A stretch of 64,000 bases of DNA from Brettanomyces bruxellensis (Eukaryota > Ascomycota > Pichiomycetes > Pichiales > Pichiaceae), in assembly GCF_011074885.1 (NCBI RefSeq), contig NC_054690.1:811001-875000 (forward strand), given 5' to 3'. The first letter of the stretch is position 1; the number at the start of each line of letters is the position of its first letter. The notes under the pieces were generated by a model that made no database searches, was not told the DNA's origin, and worked only from the letters and a program-made list of their open reading frames with translations. Shown one piece after another: positions 62,568-64,000 of this stretch. Both the position numbers and the translations under genes were made by a program.

Positions 62568-64000
62568 CTAAGCAGCATCAGCTACTCCCCCAATGATATT
62601 ATTCGAAGCGGTGGCCTGCGAACCACTCCGAACAATGGCATGACCACTAAGATCGCTATCCAAAGGTACATCCTTGTTCTCAATACGCTCTTGCTTCCAA
62701 TAAATATCTTCAGAGCCAGACAAAACACCAATCCTCAAAGTACCCAAAAGATTTCTGGCAGCATTAGAATGCTGGTAAACAGCACCATTAAATGCAGTAG
62801 TGGCATCCCTACCATTAGCCGCGTACATGAGTTCGATCCCGCCTGGGTGATCTTTTGCAAACGGAGTAACATCGTGGATAATTCCGTCAACAACAACGTA
62901 AAAGCGGCCAGGAGAGTCCGAAACAAGCTTTCTGAACTGCTGAGGAGTATAGACAGGAAGCCTACTTATGGGAATACCCCAGTAAAGCGAGGATCTAATG
63001 TTATCAAGCTGTCGTTGCTGTTCCTGGACACGTGACTTGTCTATAATTGACTGGGATGAGATCCTAAGATGCGAAACGATACCCAAGGACTGCAATAAAG
63101 ACAAGCACCACCTGGTTGGGTCCCAGGAGAGCCAATTAGAACCGTTTCGGCAGTCATTGGGGAATTCCTGGTGGAAATTCTGGTTTCCCTCACCCAAAGT
63201 GAGCAGATTGACCACCAGGTTGTTTCTGGCGGAGATGGAGCTGTTATAAGGCCTTGATCCAATCAAATGTCCAAGAGAGTTTGTGAGGAAAACGCTCTGC
63301 TGAACAAGAAACACTTTAAGAAAACCTGCATAGAGCAAACCGCCCAGGTAATCATCATAGAGCCATCCACAGAATAAGCAGGGCAGAATAAGCCCCGATG
63401 ACACAAATAAAGATAAATAGTTGCGGGCCTGCCATTGGACAGCTTCGTCATTTGTGAATTTATCAAGCCGCTCTGCATGAATCGCCTCAACAACTTGGGG
63501 ATTGAACGTCAACACAATCCAGCCAATGTGACTGAAGAAAAAGCCCCGGCGCACATTGTGAGGATCGCGATCCGTGATGTCACTATGCCTGTGGTGTGCT
63601 CTGTGGGCTGAGCACCAGTTTCTGGCCGAAGTAATCCCTGCACCACTTGCAATGAGAACCAGTAACTTCACAAAATGCGGACTCTCGATCTGGAAACTGC
63701 GGTGGCACCAGTACCGGTGGTAGAGTATGTTCACTGAGAGCATAGTGACCACATAGTGTAAAAAAGCAAACGATGCTGTTTGCAGTGTGGGCCGAATATC
63801 CACAATTAACCATAACAGGAATCCCAACAGAGGTACGAATACCGTCACTAGCATATTCCTCCAGTGGAGATGCCGATACCAATTTCTCAGCGTCCATGAT
63901 CTCTCCGTGATGGCTATTCTGTCCGAAATCGGAAGTTGTGTGATCCCATTTCCTCCTTTCACCTTGTGCTTCACCACTTTTGCCACACGGCGGTGGCTGT
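62568..64000 (-). CDS. OLE1: OLE1-like acyl-CoA desaturase with degenerate third histidine box (5' end outside window)
   Basis: The frame is open to the right edge, with no in-frame ATG before the first helix, so the true N-terminus is missing. About 477 codons are visible. The layout is that of yeast Ole1: WTLRNWYRHLHWRNM, a first histidine box HRYWCH, a second HRAHH followed by SD, NSLGHLIG, and a C-terminal cytochrome b5 domain with HPGG and a second heme His in YQHSNAA. The third histidine box, HNFHH in active desaturases, here reads QNFHQ at 63168-63182, so two of three iron ligands are gone. The gene is probably a diverged paralogue of Ole1. The lost ligands suggest no normal delta-9 activity, but the heme domain remains. 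Sequencing error at both codons is unlikely. Confidence 0.85.
   Translation of the reverse strand, partial: SHRRVAKVVKHKVKGGNGITQLPISDRIAITERSWTLRNWYRHLHWRNMLVTVFVPLLGFLLWLIVDIRPTLQTASFAFLHYVVTMLSVNILYHRYWCHRSFQIESPHFVKLLVLIASGAGITSARNWCSAHRAHHRHSDITDRDPHNVRRGFFFSHIGWIVLTFNPQVVEAIHAERLDKFTNDEAVQWQARNYLSLFVSSGLILPCLFCGWLYDDYLGGLLYAGFLKVFLVQQSVFLTNSLGHLIGSRPYNSSISARNNLVVNLLTLGEGNQNFHQEFPNDCRNGSNWLSWDPTRWCLSLLQSLGIVSHLRISSQSIIDKSRVQEQQRQLDNIRSSLYWGIPISRLPVYTPQQFRKLVSDSPGRFYVVVDGIIHDVTPFAKDHPGGIELMYAANGRDATTAFNGAVYQHSNAARNLLGTLRIGVLSGSEDIYWKQERIENKDVPLDSDLSGHAIVRSGSQATASNNIIGGVADAA

Noticed and set aside
1..64000. CRISPR arrays, bacterial operons, phage or virus genes
   Set aside because: None seen; content, introns and tRNA are those of a yeast nuclear chromosome.

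Overview
The window is nuclear DNA from a budding yeast (Saccharomycotina). Its genes are compact and mostly intronless, and nearly all have clear yeast counterparts: AUR1, TIM12, TIM54, URE2, MCM1, an STP3/STP4-type zinc-finger factor, IOC4, CCC2, MIC60, ARP4, SEC8, DLD1 and an OLE1-type desaturase. The two introns found have TACTAAC branch points. An ankyrin gene of the IBTK/Btb3 type, which I know of no S. cerevisiae counterpart for, plus the long AT-rich spacers, make a Pichiaceae yeast such as Brettanomyces/Dekkera the best guess; this is inference. A CTG codon at 15823 sits at a conserved leucine of the STP zinc-finger module, so I see no sign of CUG-to-serine recoding.

Layout. 1-9.9 kb: partial ankyrin gene (-), TIM12 (+), AUR1 (-), PDX3 (+), two flavodoxin-like paralogues PST2 and YCP4 (-), DCC1 (-), an ELO elongase (-). 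9.9-14.3 kb: gene-poor, with a decanucleotide microsatellite and a GC-rich block. 14.3-25.8 kb: STP3/4-like (+), thioesterase-like (+), TIM54 (-), URE2 (-), class I glutamine amidotransferase (+), MCM1 (-). 27.3-45.4 kb: a spliced 40-residue membrane protein (-), IOC4 (+), an MFS permease (+), CCC2 (+), a frame-disrupted SOG2-like gene (-), CCT3 (-), a SET methyltransferase (+). 45.9-50.5 kb: MIC60 (+), ARP4 (+), VPS21 (-). 50.5-53.2 kb: gene-free, very AT-rich, with a 108-bp direct repeat and tRNA-Ala(AGC). 53.6-64 kb: a disordered unknown protein (-), a HAPSTR1-like candidate (+), SEC8 (-), DLD1 (-), and a desaturase paralogue running off the right edge (-).

Several reading frames computed from this sequence begin at TTG or GTG. 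I moved those starts to the first ATG for TIM12, YCP4, TIM54, the amidotransferase, MIC60, DLD1 and the unknown gene at 53.6 kb. For MCM1 no upstream ATG exists in frame; an intron supplies it. The gene order looks like ordinary yeast housekeeping content, not an operon-like new system. Functional overlaps are loose: FMN proteins (PDX3, PST2, YCP4), TIM22-complex subunits (TIM12, TIM54), lipid enzymes (AUR1, ELO, desaturase) and chromatin factors (IOC4, ARP4, MCM1).

The most unusual observations are a desaturase whose third histidine box is broken, an MCM1 start codon assembled by splicing, a hidden two-exon microprotein gene, a frame break in the SOG2-like gene, a strong hairpin before ARP4, and the repeat-flanked AT-rich block beside the tRNA.
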